A stretch of 64,000 bases of DNA from Theristus sp. LFF4_11 (Eukaryota > Nematoda > Chromadorea > Monhysterida > Xyalidae), in NCBI GenBank assembly GCA_030248135.1, contig JASANC010005553.1, positions 62,001 through 126,000 of the forward strand, written 5' to 3'. Made by a program: the position numbers and the translations under genes. Positions 14,701-29,700 of the stretch are shown here, piece by piece. Numbering within the stretch: position 1 is the stretch's first letter; every line of letters begins with the position of its first letter. Under the pieces are notes generated by a model. It was given only the letters and a program-made list of their open reading frames with translations, made no database searches and was not told where the DNA came from.

Positions 14701-17700
14701 TGATTGGTGTAGATGGCGAACAGCAGCAGCAGCCAAATTAAAGTGATCGATCATACCTAATATTTTTATTGCATGGGAATGATGATGATTTTTTGACTTT
14801 TCACAGAACAGAAATTGAAAAACAGTTCACATGAACCATGAATAAAAAGTGGAGTGAAGCTACAGACAATGTTATATATTGCAAAAAGCTGCGGACAAAC
14901 AATCAAACAAACTTTCTTACTATCTTAGTATCATCATCATCTATTACTACTAAATTTACAATTTGTCTGTCTGTCCGTCACACTTTTGAATTGGCGCCCA
15001 TTTTTGGCTATTTTTGCTACTTTTGCTATTTAAGAAAGCTTCATCTCAATCTCAATCTCAATCTATTTTTAATATCACTTAAAGTTGTTTACACAAAACG
15101 CCGCTCTTCACAGTTGAAAGTCATCATGATACCACGGTTTTCAAATTAATACTCCATGATTATGAGCGATAATTTCAACGCAACGCACGATGGGCACATG
15201 GCAATTGTTGGCAATGGCTGCTAAAACTTGACGAGCGACTGCGAAAGATGTAACAAAACCGTCTTTGAAAAAAGTTAGTTTTTTTTAATTGGGTCGCAAT
15301 GGTATTTACCAGTCATTTTTTATTTATTTATTTATTTATTTGTTCGCTTTTTTTACTTTGCAGGCTTGGGTTATGTTAGGGTAAACGGGTAAAAAGAACC
15401 AATGACTGTAAAACGAGAGTTAAAAAACGTCACTTTATTGTTTCTTCTATTCATTTTCATTTTACAAAAAAGGCTTGGCTTATGTTAGGGTAAACGGGTA
15501 AAACAGGCATTAGCTTTTTAAAACGGGTACTTGAAAAAATGTTTAATTTTATATTTTTATTCAATTTTACTTAACTTACAAAAAGGATTGACTTAGGTTA
15601 GGGTGAACGTGTAAAAATAGCAAAATCATAAACTTCGCATTTTCACTTTACAAAAAATGCTTGGCTTAGGTAAACGGGTAAAATCGATCTTACTTCACTT
15701 ACAAAAAGGCTTGACTTAGGTTAGGGTGAACGGGTAAAAATAGCAAAATCATAAAATTTCGCATTTTCACTTTACAAAAAAGGCTTCGCTTATGTCAAGG
15801 TAAACGGGTAAGAGAAGCTTTAGCTTTTTGAAACGGGTAATTGAAAAAACGTTAGTTTTTATACTTTTTATTCGATCTTACTTCACTTACAAAAAGGCTT
15901 GACTTAGGTTGGGGTGAACGGGTAAAAATAGCAAAATCATAAACTTCGCATTTTCATTTTACAAAAAAGGCTTCGCTTATGTTAGGATAAACGGGTAATT
16001 GAAACATTAGCTTTTTAAAACGGGTAATTGAAAAAACGTACATTTTTATACTTTTTATTCAGCTTTACTTCACTAACAAAAAGGCTCGACTTAGGTTAGG
16101 GCGAAAGGGTAAAAATAGCAAAATCATAAACTTCGAATTTTCACTTTACAGAAAAGGCTTCGCTTATGTTAAGGTAAACGGGTTAAAGAAGCATTAGCTT
16201 TTTAAACCGGGTAATTGAAAAAAACGTTAATTTTTACATTTTTTATTCAATTTTACTTCACCTACAAAAAGGCTTGCCTTAGGTTACGGTGAACGAGTAA
16301 AAATAGCAAAATCATAAACTTCGCATTTTTTATTTATTTAAATACATTAAAAAATATTGTATTGTAGGCGGCTTCACGGCAGCACAAGGTAAATTTTCTT
16401 CAGATTGGTTATTCAGTAAACGTTACGGTTTTTACTTTTTAATTCAATGCCACTTCACCAAAAAGCTTGGCATTGATTAAGCTCGGGTCCATTGGCTAGT
16501 CATAATACTAAGATAATAGTGGTGTCCGTCTGTTTGTATCACTTTTTTGCAATTTGAATTGGCGCTCTTTTTTTGCTATTTAAAAAACTGCATCTCAATT
16601 TTTAACCTATTATCAATGCTAATTATTTTGTCAAAAACTTCACTGTTTACTACGGAGTCATCATGATACTCTTTGGTCATTCGCGACAGCGCCTTAACAT
16701 GCGATTGACAATTGATGGCAATTGTTGCTGTTCAAAAGTTGATGACCGAAAGCGAAAGATGAAGCAAAACGTACATTAAAGAATGGTTGCAATTGTTTTT
16801 AAAAATCAGGTTGCAATACGACATCAGCATTGAAAGTGCTCATTGCACTTTGCTTTCAAGACAATATTTTTTGTTCATTTTTTATATAGATTTTCACTTT
16901 ACAAAAAAAGGGGTTGGCTTAGAGCAGGGTGAACGGGTAAAAACATAACAGCAGAATTACAAACTTCGCATTTTAAATTTGTTTTTAACAAGCGGTTTAA
17001 TTAGAAATGTGTCAATTTCAAAAACAAAATTTCAAATCGGGTTGCAAAATGACATCGGCATTGGAAGTGCTCATTGCACTATGCTTTCAAAACAATATTT
17101 TTTGTTCATTTTTTATATTTTCACTTTACAAAAAAAGGATTGGCTTAGAACAGGGTGAACGGGTAAAAAAACATAATTACAAACTTCGCATTTTAAATTT
17201 GTTTCAACAAGCGGGTGTAATTAGAAATGTGTCAATTTCAAAAACAAAAATTCAAAATTTTTCTTTTCACTTTTCAAAAAAGGATTGGCCTAAGGCAGCG
17301 TGAACAGGTAAAAACATACAGCAAACTTATAAACTTCGCATTTTAAGTTTGTTTTCAAAACGCGGGTTTAATTTAAAAAATGTGTCAATTTCAAAAGCAA
17401 AAATTCAAAATTGCAATATTACAAATCACATTCAAAAACGATTTTTATAAAACGTTACGTTTTGTTGTTTCAATTCAATTAACTTTAAAATCGTTTTTCA
17501 CATTTTAAACGGGAACGGCAATTGACCATTGATGATTAAAAAAGATTGTTTTTAATTTTAAAAGAGAATGCAGTAAAGATTGTGTTCTTAATCAGAAGAT
17601 TGTTTTTGATAATTAAAAAGGGAACAACTAAATCAACTCAACATCAAAATGCGATGCATTTTTAGACCGGTCGTGGGCACGGTTCAAAAAGCCAAAATCC

Positions 17701-20700
17701 ACTCAAAAATGACAATTGTATTTATCAGATAACCGTGCCGTAGGCACGGGTCAATTGGCTAGTAATAGATAATAGATAGATAGATAGATTCCAACCTGAT
17801 CTTTACTTGTTCCAAGTGTAATTTCAGATACAGACCCATCCATAAGAGCAGCGCTTATTGAACTTGGTCGAACGTGAAAATATCCGAAGGTCTGGCACAA
17901 AATACAAAAAGAAAGTAAGTTAAATGTAATGGTCGAAAAACAGATCTTGCTTAAAATTCGTTTGGAAATCAATTTATGCGCATTAAAATATGTCATCAGT
18001 TGTTGTAGTAGAGCGATGCACCACAAAAATGATATGAACAACAGAACAACGACTACGACTGGATGTATAAATTTCCGGAACTTCAACAGCACAAATGTTT
18101 GTTGTGCTGCTGTAAACATTGAGCTATTTTTAAACTTATCACTGCTGCCTTGAAAAGCAAAAATATATGCACTACTTTGTGTAATTTTAGTTTCATAATT
18201 CTCGTAAAAAACGTGCTCAGAATTAAAAGTAGAACTATGGATCGGTCGGCACACTTATGCAATTCCATTTTTCGCAATTCACTGCATTTCACTACATTTC
18301 AAAACATTATCAGTTTTACATTTTTTGCATTGCGTTGCAATGTTATACATAAAATATATGTGATCCATAACAAAATCAAACAAGCATGAGTTTAAAATTG
18401 ATTTACAAAATGAACTTTACACGTAATTCAGCAAAAACAGCAAGCACCAACCTTAGCTTTCACTGTGCCAAATCCAGGTTTATTTTTTTCCAATTCTTCC
18501 GGGTCCATTTCAATTTCTAGTGATACTTTAATTAAGCCAAAACATGCGAATCGTTTTGGAATAGTTAATTCATTATAGTTAGTCTCCAAAGAATTCAGAT
18601 TAAACTGATATTCAGTCCAGCCCGTGTCTGGAAACACCTTCTCGATTTTCCATCGCCGAATCAAACGATTCGTATAATCACATTTTGCGACAACCTGCAC
18701 AGCATAATTTAGAAATTTAAAAAATTTTACATTCTGCACCGAGAACTTTTAAAACATACTGTTACTGAAAACAGTTTGCTGTTGCCACACTCAAAAACCA
18801 CCGGTTGGTTGCGATCCCAAGAGGAACCGAGAAAATTCAAAATGGGCGAAAAGCACGTTTCATTTGTAATTGTAAATGGTTGACTAAATTGCGCTTGCGA
18901 CACAAAGTTAAAAACATATGCGGTCATCACAACAGGTCCAACTTTACTGAAGGCGTGCCGAATTTGCATTCCTGCAACACTTTTACGTATTTTATGTTAA
19001 AACTGCATACTTAAACAACTAAAAACAAAGCAAACAACGAAAGCAAACCTGAATAAAAAGTGTCGGCAACATGCGTCATATTGCTCGTATCATCGCTGAA
19101 TAGAAACCACGAGTTGCAATAAACCGGATAACCCCATCGTGAAAGATGACCGTCGTCACCCCAATCTATTAACAAACAGTCGAACGGACTTAGCGTTGTT
19201 TCCTGACAACAAGTTTGGCAAGAATATTTGATCTGCAAGACAGTAACTTAGAACAACAATTATTTCAAAAAATCGCTTGCTTGTTGAAAGTGCAGTTGTA
19301 TACTGGTTTCTTCATATATATTTACTCTTGTTGTCTGAGGCTCCCAAAGCAACTCAGGAACTTTGTTCAATGCCCACACTTCCAACGTTCTGTTATGCAT
19401 ATGAACTGACTCAATTTCAGTTATTTTTACGGAATTATTGCCATAATAAAGTGGTAAGCTAAATTCGGAACTGTTGAAATAGTAGCTCGAGTTTACACCG
19501 TTATTTTGATGCAACGATACTATATGCTCTTGTAATTTAACGATACCTGAAGCATTTTAATTTTGTTGGTGCATCACATCATCATATCTTAATATAAACT
19601 GTATTTGGGTTGGATATGAATTTTGTTATATTATATGTTAAAGACGTGTATGAAACAAAGTAAATCAAGACTTTTTTGGTTACCTTTTGAATAAGTGACT
19701 TTAAATGTGACATTATGGTTTGCAAGAACAAGATTGTGAGGAGGCCACTCAGCACTTCTCATAGCATTCGGATTGCCTTCGTGTGGATAACTGATTGAAA
19801 CAGCCATATCAGTTATATTTATCACACTCACCTGTAAATAGCAAAAAAATTAAACACTCACTTCATATTGATTATTCTCTGTTTAAAAAATTAAACTGTT
19901 GAATTTCAGTTATGAACAGTATAGATGAACAGTATGCAGGGTAAACCAAAAAAGAATTCTAACTTCAAATTGGTCTCACAGGCTTGTGCTGAGATGTTTT
20001 GAGCTAAAAATTAGAACTCTATTAAAAAACTTTGAGAGGTTTTTTGATCAATTTTTTTACAGTATGTTGCTTCTATCACTCAATACAGTAGAATATACGG
20101 AAAACATGAAAAATCGACAAATACCACATGTTGTGAAATGCAGATGGTTGATTTCGTTGTAACAAGAACCAAATGATGAACGTTGGTAACAACCTGAGTT
20201 TAAGTCATAAGGTCCAAGCACAAGCGAGTGAGAACATTTTGAAGTGGAACCTTTTTTGGTTCACCCTGTGGATGAGTAGTATTCAACAAACACAAAAGTA
20301 ACTGTTTATTTATAATCATCCCAGCTCATTAAAACTAAAAAAACAACCGTAGCCACTGTTAATCGCATTCAAATTTTTCAATCAGCTAGTAAAACAGATG
20401 AAACAGCAAAAATTTATTCTATACTTACCACAACGGGCGGAGAAGCTCTTATGTTGTCTACCCCATTGAACAAAATTGCGTCAATTGTGTATGTTCCCGG
20501 AAGAGAGAATAAAAACATGATATTACGAGTTTGTGGCTCTGGATCATGATACGACACGTGAAATTTAAGAAATCTGCGGTCAAAGTATTTTTCGGACCAT
20601 CTCATGTGAAACAACCACGACCATTGGACTAACAGTGTAGTTTTCCCTAGAGTAAAGTTAAACGAAAGTTCGTATGTAGAATAGCAACAAAAATCTGTAA

Positions 20701-23700
20701 AGCCGCAAGATCTTGAAAACATTAAACTTTGGTCTATAAATAAGACGAACAAACATGTCTGGTATGGTGCTGCAAGTGACACCAAACAGGTGCTACCCAG
20801 TAGCACACGTGCAGGAGCTACCAGTGCTAACTGATGAGTCAATATGTCACGAGTGCTCAAATTGTCCATACTAATTAGTGGCGGCAACTCGAGTGAATTT
20901 CGATTTATATCGTCAATAAAAACTGTGTGGTTTATTTGCGAGTATTCCGCCTATTTTTTAAATAGACTAGAGTTTGGACAAGTGTATATGTTCATTATTT
21001 AAAATCTAAACCCAAAATTGACAAAAAATGTTAGTTTACCGATTGCGTTCCTTTAAAAGTGTGGAGGAGAGGGCTTTCACTGATTTCATATCCCAATATG
21101 CGAAATCGCCTATACTGAAATTCTGAAATGTTGCAAAATTTTAAAGCTCTTGCAATTGCGAATATATATAATAAAATATAAATATATCAGCAAAATATAT
21201 AATAAACTTTGTTTTGTCAAACTAGCCTTTTTTGACACAAAGAGCCCCTGCAAAGGTGTTGTACATCACACTGTGGAACGAAGCGTCAACGTCCACAACT
21301 GCTGTATCATTGTACCAAGAGAGGGCGCTGAATTTTTTTGGATTGTAGCATTGGTAAACGTGATTAAGATAATTTCCCTGTAACCGACTTTGTGATACCA
21401 GTGCGAGTCATTGCTACTTTGACTGGCTGCTTTTCGACGAATGGGTTGTTACCGATCAGATTCGAATTGATGCCTTCGCAGAACTGTTTTAAACAAAAAG
21501 AATTGTGTTATGCACATGTGACGCTAGTTATTACAAAATCGAAATATCAATGAAATGTCAGCTAGTATTATAATTATGACTGTGGAACGTCGTTTTTTTA
21601 TTCTTCCTTTTTCTTATCGCAAATGGATAAATCGGCAGTCAGATGCTAGTTACATTGTTCCCAATGAGCTATTTCCTAATTCCGCCGACGGAATCTTGCT
21701 TTAATAGAAAACTGCGTCTCTGATAAAAGGAGACCCAGAAACTAAATTGAAATCGCTCTTTGTTGTTTTCCATGGCTCACGATACCATTACAATTGGTGG
21801 AAGGCCGCGTTGACCTTTTCTCTTTGTAAGTGGTATGAATTTTTGTTACTGTTGTTTTACTGCCACGCTCCAAAGTTGCACGTGCTGATTATGGTTCAAT
21901 CTGTATGATGAAGTGATATTACGTTTAGTTCACCTGAGAAGCGTTTGTTGCGCTGTTGAAAGGACCTTGAGCGTAGAGAATTTCACGTGAATTGTACTGT
22001 GTCCACCATCCATTGCAGGCAGAAGAATCTTCTGAACTTTGCAATTATTCTCAGTTGATAAATACTTTATTACAATACAATCATTAAAAATACTTGTCCC
22101 ATGTGCGTCTAAAAAATTACCGGTATATGTTTTTCAAAGTTTTAGCAATTAAAAAAATTTTACACCTGAGGCATACTTCACAGCAATGTAAATTAATGCT
22201 GGTTCAGCGTGTTTCACTGTGTGCCTCTGTCCAACCCATGTCATATCTCTACTTCCTGAAGCCCACAAATTTGAAGATGATGTCCTCGAACCATTCAAAC
22301 GCTCTTTCCCATACGAGAAAAATGTTTGTTCAATACGATAGTCTGTCGGTTCACAGACAACTCGCACCTGAAATATACATTTTGTCCGTTTTGTCCGTGC
22401 ACTATTGAGTGCTAAATAAAAATGAATTATGAAAAATGAAAAAAAGGTTGTGAAATTACGAACCAAACAAAAAAACATTTTCAACAAAAAGAAAAAACAT
22501 CAAAAACCACCTTGTAGTAATAAGACGCCGAAGAGGAAACACCGTTGTTCACAATCACCTGCAGAAACCAATGACCCAGCTTGTTAAATCTCTGTACCAA
22601 CATAGAGAAGTCAGTATTGCTTATTCTGTTCATTATTGCAAATGTTCCGTTGCGGCCATTTGGATCAGTGAATTTATATTCAACTCTGAGTGTGTTTAAC
22701 CCTGGAATTGCTGTATTGGGTTATTTTTTTCAATATGAGAAAAAATTTTGTAACGTATTTATAATTTTCAAATTATTCAAGTTTTTAGTTAAACTAACAT
22801 GAGGAGAACGGTTCGTTTAGCGCTATAGTTACATTGCGATTTAAAACCACTGTCTGCTTCAAACTCATCGTCGGCGTTTTGTTTGGCCTTTTGGACAAGT
22901 AATTCCTAATTTCAACATTTATTGGATAACTAATTGTTTCATTTGTACTGAGTGTGAGAATATCCACCATTTGACCTTGTAAATATGTTGACGCGCCGTC
23001 GGGCTGTTAAACAATTGATAGTTGCTTTGAAGCAAAAACAAATCACTTTATTATTCAAGTGAATCGCATAGTTATTTATGATTCGATTATCTCTTTTATT
23101 CAACATGCACAAAATAAGTTTCAACATAAAAACAACAGCTTACTTTGGTGGTGTTCAATGTGACAAGCAACGGACTTCCCATCACATACTCAGTGTTCAG
23201 TGAGTCGTTCCATTTTATCGCCATGTTCTTGGTTAATGTAACTGCAAGTACAGTTTGGTCAACGTTGTACAGGCTGTCCTGTGCGTGCAATCGTGCATAA
23301 CGCATCTTTTCTTTATTTGCTTACTCATTCATTTGTTCAATTAAAAAATGCTCTTCAAAAGAACTTGTGCATTGTGCATAAACTTTGATTTACATCACAA
23401 AACATTAAAAATTTACATATGAACAATATAACAATGGTCATACTTTGGCGTTCGCATATAAAAAATCCCATTGCTATTTCGCCATTCGATAATATTTTTT
23501 TTTCCACGTGATATCCGTTGAGCATGTTGGTCGCTTGAAGGGCACCTTCTCTAGTCCACAACAGGAAACTAAATCTGAAATAAGGGACAATTACTGTGAC
23601 TTAACATTCGTTACCAAACAATGAACTTTCAAACGTTACTTTTTAATTTTGCAATTCTGCGCAATTAGTTTAAACATACCCATTATAAAATACGCCAGTC

Positions 23701-26700
23701 ATATCAAGCATTGCAGTGATGAAATGATTGTCAGTTGCTGTTAAGTTTGCTAGCAAACTGTTTCGCCTCATACAGTCAGCGACAGCGGTTGCTTCTGACA
23801 CCGATAAATTGACATTCAAAAAATATTCTTTGTGATTGTACTGGTGCCACCATCCTATGCATGTTGCAGAGGACGCATCTGCAAAATTTTGTGTTGTTGC
23901 TTTTATAACGCATAGGCAGTAATGCAGTAATGCAGTAACACAGGGAAAAGAACTATCCAAATGTACGCCAAATGTACACACGTATGTACTCCAAATGTAC
24001 CCCAAATGTACCATAGTGGCACACATAATTGGCTCATCGACGTATATGGTATGTACCATAGTGGCGTAACATAACTGAGCCATCGAGGTATAGGGTATGT
24101 ATCACATATATGCGATTATGGCGCAGTCAGACAATTATGACTAAGTATGCAATAAATATGTTTGCAATTATGGAAACCCCTCACACGCATGCAGATACAC
24201 GCTCTCTTAAGGGGGCAAGACAAACAGGTATGTATCTAATTATGTCTGTTGTTAGTTATGTATGCATAATTAAGGTGCTATGGTCAAACTATGTACATAC
24301 CTAAACAAATATGGGAGCTTCCTGCTATGTATGAAATATGTACATAGTGAAGTACATTTGGATCGTTCTTTTCCCTGTGTAATGTATCAGGTAAACCTTA
24401 ATTCATTCCGTAAGCTGTAGAAAATAGGCAGTTGTTTCCTACGCTTTTCTGCAGTTTGATTCATCAATTTTTGTTTCAGTTTTTTTGTTTTTTTACAACA
24501 GCTATGCTCACAAAGAAGATATTAAAAATAAATACTGAGTGTGGCTAGACAAAACGATCTGATTGCTTTGTTTGTTATTACTTTGTTTGTTTGTTATTAC
24601 ACAGTACAGCAGGCGGTTTGCTCTGTGCGTGGTGTTTTGTTGGAATTTCCGAGATTATAACTTCATAATAAAAGACTCACCTGTGTAAAGTGCGGTGACA
24701 TAGATTTCAACTAATGAATTTGATGGGACGATTCGTGTTGGTTCATCAATCCATGGGGATGCCCAATTAGACCGCCTTCCGCGAATGCTTCCCATCATAG
24801 TTTTTTTGAAGGGAAAAAATGCTTGACTTAATCGATAATCCAGGGCCCGACAAATTACAATGATCTGTGTATAAACAATATTTTTAGTAAGAGCGTCATC
24901 ACTTTTTATATGAGTTTCTTGAATGAGAATACCAACTCTGTAATATTTGGTGCTCACTGTGGTAATTCCATTCCACACCGTAGCACGAACATACCAATGA
25001 CCAAGCTTCGCAAACAAATGACTATGGTTGTTTAAGATAGAACGATTTGTTTTTTCAACGTCAGTTTCAATGCCATCAGGATCGTGGAAATAAAAATTGA
25101 CACGATATTTGTTGGAACCTGCAAGAAATCCGTTGAAGCAATTTAAACTATTAAACCTACAACCATCAAACGAACATTAAATCCGACTTTACCCGAAACA
25201 AACAATTCTGTGTCTAATGTCACAGTAAAAAATTCGTCATAAAACACGACAGCATTTGTGTGTATTGTCGGTCGTTTCCAATGTGTTTGTGTTAAGACGG
25301 GAAATATGTTTCGGGTGAGAGATAGTGTAGTAACGTTGTACTTATCAACGGCTTGCACCGTTAGAATTCTACTTGTTCCATTGGTGTTCTAAAACTGTGG
25401 AAAATAATAAAATCACTCTTTGTGATTTACAGTGGCGGCGAAAAGTTTGGAACTCCCTGCGTGCGCTGCATATCGCGCATTTTTGTGTTATTACTATGCA
25501 AATAAACAGTAAATTTTTGATTTTTGGAACAAGCAATTGTTGTGTTCATAAACACTAGCATGTGTTGGGGAGAGACGCACAATAAAAGCACGCATATACC
25601 ACCACACACGCGCGCTCGCATGGGGGTTTCCAAACTTTCGGCCGCCACTGTAATTCAGTAGAATAAAACATAGTTTATAATGTGTGCACCGCACCGTAAA
25701 GGCCGGCAGCACGTATTCGAGTGTCAGATCCGACGAATTAACAGCTTCAACTGTATAAATCATGTCGTCGTAATAAATGTTCCATTTGCTTAAAAGCCCT
25801 GAAATACTTCAAAAGAAATACTTCTTCACTAAAAATTGTTTTCATTTACTGCTCAACAGCTTTAAGAAACAATTCCGAAATTCAAATCAACAATAAATAA
25901 TTTATTTTACCGCTTGACAGCATGGCAAAAATACTAAATGTGGCGTCGCGAGGAACAGTGATTCCATGTGCTCCATCGGCGTCTGTGGTATATGCGTACG
26001 TTATTGGATGCACTGAGACATTTGTTGTGTTTATGTCTGACGACCACGAGAACAAATTCACAGCAAAGAACGTTAATTGCTCTAGTGGCACATACACCAC
26101 AACCTAAAAATGAATAATCCAGTAATAAGGACAACAACGACACAGAATAAAGTTGTATTTTTTTAAGATTTCCATGATCTCAGTTTTACTTGACGTTACC
26201 CATGACGTTTATTTCTGCGGTTGTTCAAAAAATTGAAACTATAATTATCTAAAACACAAACTTAGTGTAGACAGTGCTTATAAGTTATTGATGAAAGCTA
26301 CCGTATTACCCCCATTAAACCCCCCCCACCATTAATCCCCCCCCCCACCAATAAACCCCCACCCCCCCGACCAGTTTCCGAATAATCCCCCCCACAAATA
26401 ATCCCCCATGGGGGTTAATTGGAAACCTGTTTGAAACACATACCCAGCGAATTCAGTGGCTGGTTGCAGTGAAAATGATGAAATTGTGCTACCAAAGGCC
26501 CCAAATGGATGAGTTAATGGTAATTTCATTACAAAAGGCTGTTACAAAAGGAAATCTCTGTGAAAAGTAGAAGTTTCTTCAACCCCCCCCCCACCAATAA
26601 ACCCCCATCCCTAAAAGTCGCTGACGTATTAATCCCCCATGGGGGTTTATTGGGGGTAATACGGTATTTATGAGTTTTTTTAATGTTTATGCTTTATGGA

Positions 26701-29700
26701 CTTGGACTACTATTTATTGACTACTACTTTATAGACTACTACTTTGGACTTTTGACCAACCAGCAAGTTGCATAGTAATAAATACACATGTTTGCCTATA
26801 CACCGTACAAAAACCACACATATACTGCACAAACAGGGAATACTTTGGCAAACTTTGATGTCGTTCTATTCAGCATCGTTTACCGTTGACAGAAATACAT
26901 TTTAAATGTTATAACACTAAAACTACTTACAGTCCCAGCTACACCAAGATCTGCCTCTAGTTCATTGAGTACATTTGAGAGACGCAATGACAACGCATAT
27001 ATGCCGTGTTGCGCGAATGACACGTTCAACGACTCTGTCCTGCCAGACGCAATCATTCTGTCCGAGCTCCAAAGGCTCCAAGACCCGTTAGCGCATTCTA
27101 GACGTTATTTTGTATGTTATTTACTGCTAAAGATGTGCAGAAAAATGTAACAACCTGAAATAAATTTTTGCTTACGATCTAATGCAAAGAGGCTAAGTGG
27201 TGGATCAGTTATTATTGTAGCCGTTGCTGCTTCGTTTTCCGTTAATATATCTCCGGGTACAATTGTGATTGTAAGTTTGTTGTACATAGTTCGCACAGGT
27301 ATCACTTTCCGTTGCGCGGTTGCTTTCTCAATCCCATAGAGTTCAAAGGCTTCGATTTTCATATTGTCAGCAATGTCCTTCTGTTCAATTCATATCAAGT
27401 TCAGTGTAGAAGTTTAAAACTTGTGTGATGTTCAGTCCACCTGGAAAATATGTGCAACATGACGTAATGACCAACCAATCAGCGCTGAGAATTGCTCATG
27501 ACCAACCAATCAGCGCTGAGAATTGCTCATAACCAACCAATCAGCGCTAAAAATTGCTATGACCAACCAATCAGCTAGTTGCATATATTAGCGAGATAGA
27601 CTAGAGACGTAGCTAGTTGCATATATTAGCGAGATAGACTATACGTACAACATAAAACCAAAAAAATCGTTTAACCGTATGTTGCGGTAGTTCATAACTC
27701 AAAACAAGGTCGTCGGGCAAGGTGCTGTTCACAAAGTGCACAACGTTATTGTACCAAATGGTCCAATGACTCAGCAAACCTATTGCATTAAAAGTATGTA
27801 CAAACAAGTCCAAAAGAAGAAAGGCCGACGATATTTTGCGAAACAAAGTCCGAAAAGCGCCAGTAAGTCCCATAGAAAAAATACAGGGCGAGCCAAAAAA
27901 ATCTGTGATCCAAAAGTAAACTTTGCATATTTATTGAGAGAAATTTTTTGTTTTATCTAACTCTACCACTCAGAAACTTTGCAAAAAAAGTTTTTTTCCC
28001 ATGTGTCCCAATGTTTTAGAACGTAATTTAGAATTTGGAACATTGCTTGAGAAGTGTTCTAAGACAATTATTGTGTTACAATTTTATTTACAAACTTCCA
28101 TCACATGAAGCACAGCAACGCTTTGAATTTTAAGATTCAACATTGTCGATCTCGGACGCAATTCAGACGTTTGTGTCAATTTGAAACAACTGGTAGCCTT
28201 TGATAGACTTCAAATCTTGCTACAAACAGAATTATCTCCTGCACCTTTGTTCACCAATTCAAACGGCTGCCATGAACGGTTGACGTCCCACTATACAACG
28301 TCCCAGCATCAAACAGTATGGGTCATTATGACTTCGGTTTTTTGTGCAGGTTATGTGATATACAAAACTGTTGTTACAAAACATTGTTGCGCAAGTCTGC
28401 TTGGATTTACACCTCAGGAGCTCTTTGCACTGCATTAGCGTTTTTATATGTGATTTAGGTGGACAGAACCTTTCTCTTTCATGTTGATCTTTTAAGCTTT
28501 AACAATTGCACAATGTGTATGATGACACATGTAGTCCAACAACAGCAAAAATTGGAACTGTAATTCGCATGCAAATGCAACACTGCAAATGTACAGGGTG
28601 GGCCAAAAAAAGGTTCCAATTCTAAAATGCTCTCACTGGCGTGTGCTGAGGTGTTTAGAGCTGAAAATTGGAACACTATTATAAAACATTTGGAGGTTTT
28701 TCTGACCAAATTTTTTTTCACGGTATGTTGTTCCTATCACTCACTACAGCAGAATATCTGAAAAACATGAAAAATGGTGAAATGCAGAGGGTTAATTTAG
28801 CTGTAACAAAGACCAAATGATGAACGTTGGTAACAACCCGAGTGTTCACAACACAAAAAAAGATGAAATAAACAATACGCACATGCAGTAGCTTGGAAAT
28901 GCCGAATGCTGAATTGCATTTGAACCGTCTTTGATCAACCTGATGTTTCACTTCGAGTCTGAGCGTGCGTGAGCGGTTCTGCCCAGAACAGGTGCGAATT
29001 TATCTTTCCAAATGCAAACTGTTTTTTCTTTTTTTTAATTTACACAGTTTGCCACTCTGATACAACATTTTTTACCATAGCACTGGTTATTTTCTGCAGT
29101 GAAAGATGCAATTCCATTTTCAGTCGTTGCTACCATCATGGTTAAGTGGGCGGCAGAGAAGTGAGTCTGATCTGCCAATTGGTGCAAACATGCGAATAAC
29201 TTTTTAATAGTGATTCGGCAATTTGTACAAAATTCAATTTTACCCCGCATGGCGATACATCAGTTTGGAAGTCTGTTTTTGAGCAATGATAAACAGTGAG
29301 ATTATGGATGAACGTTGTTTTTCGTCAAAAAACGCATTTTTTGAAAATTGCATTGTAAAAAATGAACAGAGACGTTTAAACCAAAAAAAATTTGATCACA
29401 AAAAACTCTCAAAGTGTTCTAACAGTGTTCCAAGTTTTAAGCCATGAGGTTCTTGTTACAGCCAATCAACCCTCTGTGTTTCACCACATTTGTCGATTTT
29501 TCAAGTTTTTTTTAGATATTCTGCTGTTTTGAGTGATAGGGGCAACATACCGTAACAAAAATTTGGTCAGAAAAACCTCCAAATGTTTTCTAATAGTGTT
29601 CCAATTTTCAGCTCTAAACATCTTAGCACACGCCAATGAGAGCATTTTAGAATTGGAACCTTTTTTGGCCCACCCTGTAGAACAGCGCATCATAACATAA

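Noticed and set aside
27465..27645. CRISPR-like short repeats
   Set aside because: The repeat units are contiguous, imperfect and without unique spacers, and the sequence is animal. The same applies to the 74-bp arrays.
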